Source of the DNA: CAVRXZ01 sp963773035
GTDB taxonomy: Bacteria; Acidobacteriota; Vicinamibacteria; Vicinamibacterales; CAVVIG01
NCBI GenBank assembly: GCA_963773035.1
Contig: CAVYZX010000037.1
Coordinates: 372,001 to 436,000, forward strand
Length of the DNA stretch: 64,000 nt
Direction: 5' to 3'
The notes beneath the pieces are model-generated. The model was not told the origin of the DNA. It worked only from the letters and a program-made list of their open reading frames with translations, and did not search any database. A program made the position numbers and the translations under genes. Below are positions 63,310-64,000 of this stretch, piece after piece; position 1 is the first letter of the stretch, and every line of letters starts with the position of its first letter.

Positions 63310-63331
63310 TCACTCCATGCGGGCTCGAGCT

Positions 63332-63484
63332 TCAGAACCTGCCCGACAGCTTCAAGAGCACGAGAACCAACAAGACGACACCGAGGCCGCCGCTGGGGTA
63401 ATAACCCCATCCCCGGCTGTGTGGCCAGTTTGGCATCGCTCCCAGCAACATCAGAACAACGACAACGAGCAGAATAGTGAGCAT
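63332..63484 (-). CDS. DUF3309-family small membrane protein
   Basis: A 50-residue protein: a hydrophobic first helix (LTILLVVVVLMLLGAMP), then the conserved NWPHSRGWGYYPSGGLGVVL signature, and a second hydrophobic helix to the C terminus. This W-P-H-S-x-x-W-G-Y-x-P-S-G-G pattern defines DUF3309. AAGGAG lies 5 bases upstream of ATG 63484. Function unknown; found widely in bacteria, often near stress genes. Confidence 0.88.
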   Translation of the reverse strand: MLTILLVVVVLMLLGAMPNWPHSRGWGYYPSGGLGVVLLVLVLLKLSGRF

Positions 63485-63661
63485 TGTTTCTCCTTACGGA
63501 ATGACCGTTGGCTACCTATGGCCTCGTCAGCAATCGACGGGCAGTGACGGCAGTGGACGCCCTGCGGGCACTGTCTATGACGTGCAATACGTGAGCGAGA
63601 GAGCGAGTTGGCCTCTCTCTCTCATGGCCGTTGCAGAATGACCCGAGTGTCTTCGTCGAGC

Positions 63662-64000
63662 TCACACCGAGAAACGGCATGTCGAGCGCGCCAATCGCGC
63701 TTCGGTCTTCGCCTTTGTTTCCCGATCCGTGCCGTTGCCGTTTACCATGACCTTGCCGCGGATTTCGAGACGTTCGCCGACGTGCTTGGACAGGTCCTCG
63801 CTGGTGATGAGCGCATACTGCGAAGGTTCGTGGCGATTCACGCGTAGTCTGGTCAAGATGTAGTCCCCGTTCGCGTTACGGTCCAAACACCCGATCACGG
63901 TCACGTCCTTCCCCCCTTTGATCTCGATCTTGGTATTCGTCGTCGTTTTTGTCTCCTGCGTCTGCGCGGTGAGCCCTGCAGCACACATCGCTGCGAGACC
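63662..64000 (-). CDS. Secreted small beta-barrel-like protein, 5' end outside window
   Basis: At least 108 residues plus a start that lies beyond the window end (the frame is open through base 64000). GLAAMCAAGLTAQTQ at the edge looks like the end of a signal peptide. The mature part (KDVTVIGCLDRNANGDYILT, then YALITSEDLSKHVGERLEIRGKVMV) has the V-x-G-C-L start and VGxxLEIRGKV strand found in a family of small secreted OB-like proteins in Acidobacteriota. The role is unknown. The C terminus (EARLARSTCRFSV) may bear an unpaired Cys. Confidence 0.68.
   Translation of the reverse strand, partial: GLAAMCAAGLTAQTQETKTTTNTKIEIKGGKDVTVIGCLDRNANGDYILTRLRVNRHEPSQYALITSEDLSKHVGERLEIRGKVMVNGNGTDRETKAKTEARLARSTCRFSV

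Overview
The window is GC-rich (about 60-65% by eye), gene-dense and bacterial. The gene set points to a soil-type Acidobacteriota, most plausibly a Vicinamibacteria-like lineage: a DUF1592/DUF1552/cytochrome c/ankyrin cluster, very large hybrid histidine kinases, several small NTP-free envelope proteins, GC-rich hairpin repeats between genes, and promoters that sit directly on the start codon. This assignment is inference from gene content; no rRNA is present. There is one tRNA gene (Val, CAC).

Layout. 1-5.9 kb: a TonB-dependent receptor remnant, a bile-acid/sodium symporter-type transporter, a sigma-54 activator with PAS and GAF domains, a beta carbonic anhydrase overlapping a DUF202 membrane protein, and a secreted protein. 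6-13.4 kb (minus strand): a likely exported cluster of DUF1592, DUF1552, di-haem-type cytochrome c, a Gly/Pro-rich secreted protein and an ankyrin-repeat protein. 13.5-21.9 kb: two small envelope proteins and two hybrid kinases, one of them with a long array of HAMP repeats. 22-26.6 kb: thioredoxin-like and lipoprotein genes, a GIY-YIG protein, a 117-bp tandem repeat array touching tRNA-Val, and an IS110-family element. 26.6-31.5 kb: M20 peptidase, short citrate synthase-like enzyme, upp, hpt, and an rpiB-deoC pair with unusual N-terminal extensions. 31.6-33.5 kb: a KdpDE-like two-component pair. 33.6-40.8 kb: a DUF6282-like hydrolase, DUF1254/1214 protein, arylsulfatase and DcaP-like porin. 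40.9-46.4 kb: NAD(P)-binding, DoxX and HXXEE membrane proteins, a LuxR-type HTH, an NHLP-clan small protein, a second sigma-54 activator and a cupin. 46.4-53.5 kb: erpA, cold-shock protein, groES-groL, hflK-hflC and small proteins. 53.5-64 kb: a broken kinase, a run of very small membrane or basic proteins, an AI-2E-type exporter, pieces of a class A penicillin-binding protein lying on both sides of a block of signalling genes, and a secreted protein running off the end.

A property of the whole window matters for reading it: at least ten genes carry frame changes, most of them an apparent single extra base, several in G/C runs. HflK and HflC are both affected, and undoing one shift restores a 4-bp ATGA overlap between two separate genes. 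I therefore read most of these as residual sequence errors (long-read style) rather than real pseudogenes. Exceptions that look biologically degraded are the penicillin-binding protein fragments, the DUF1214 fragment at 34.9 kb and the YtxH-like fragment at 58.4 kb. No CRISPR array, prophage or classical biosynthetic cluster was seen.
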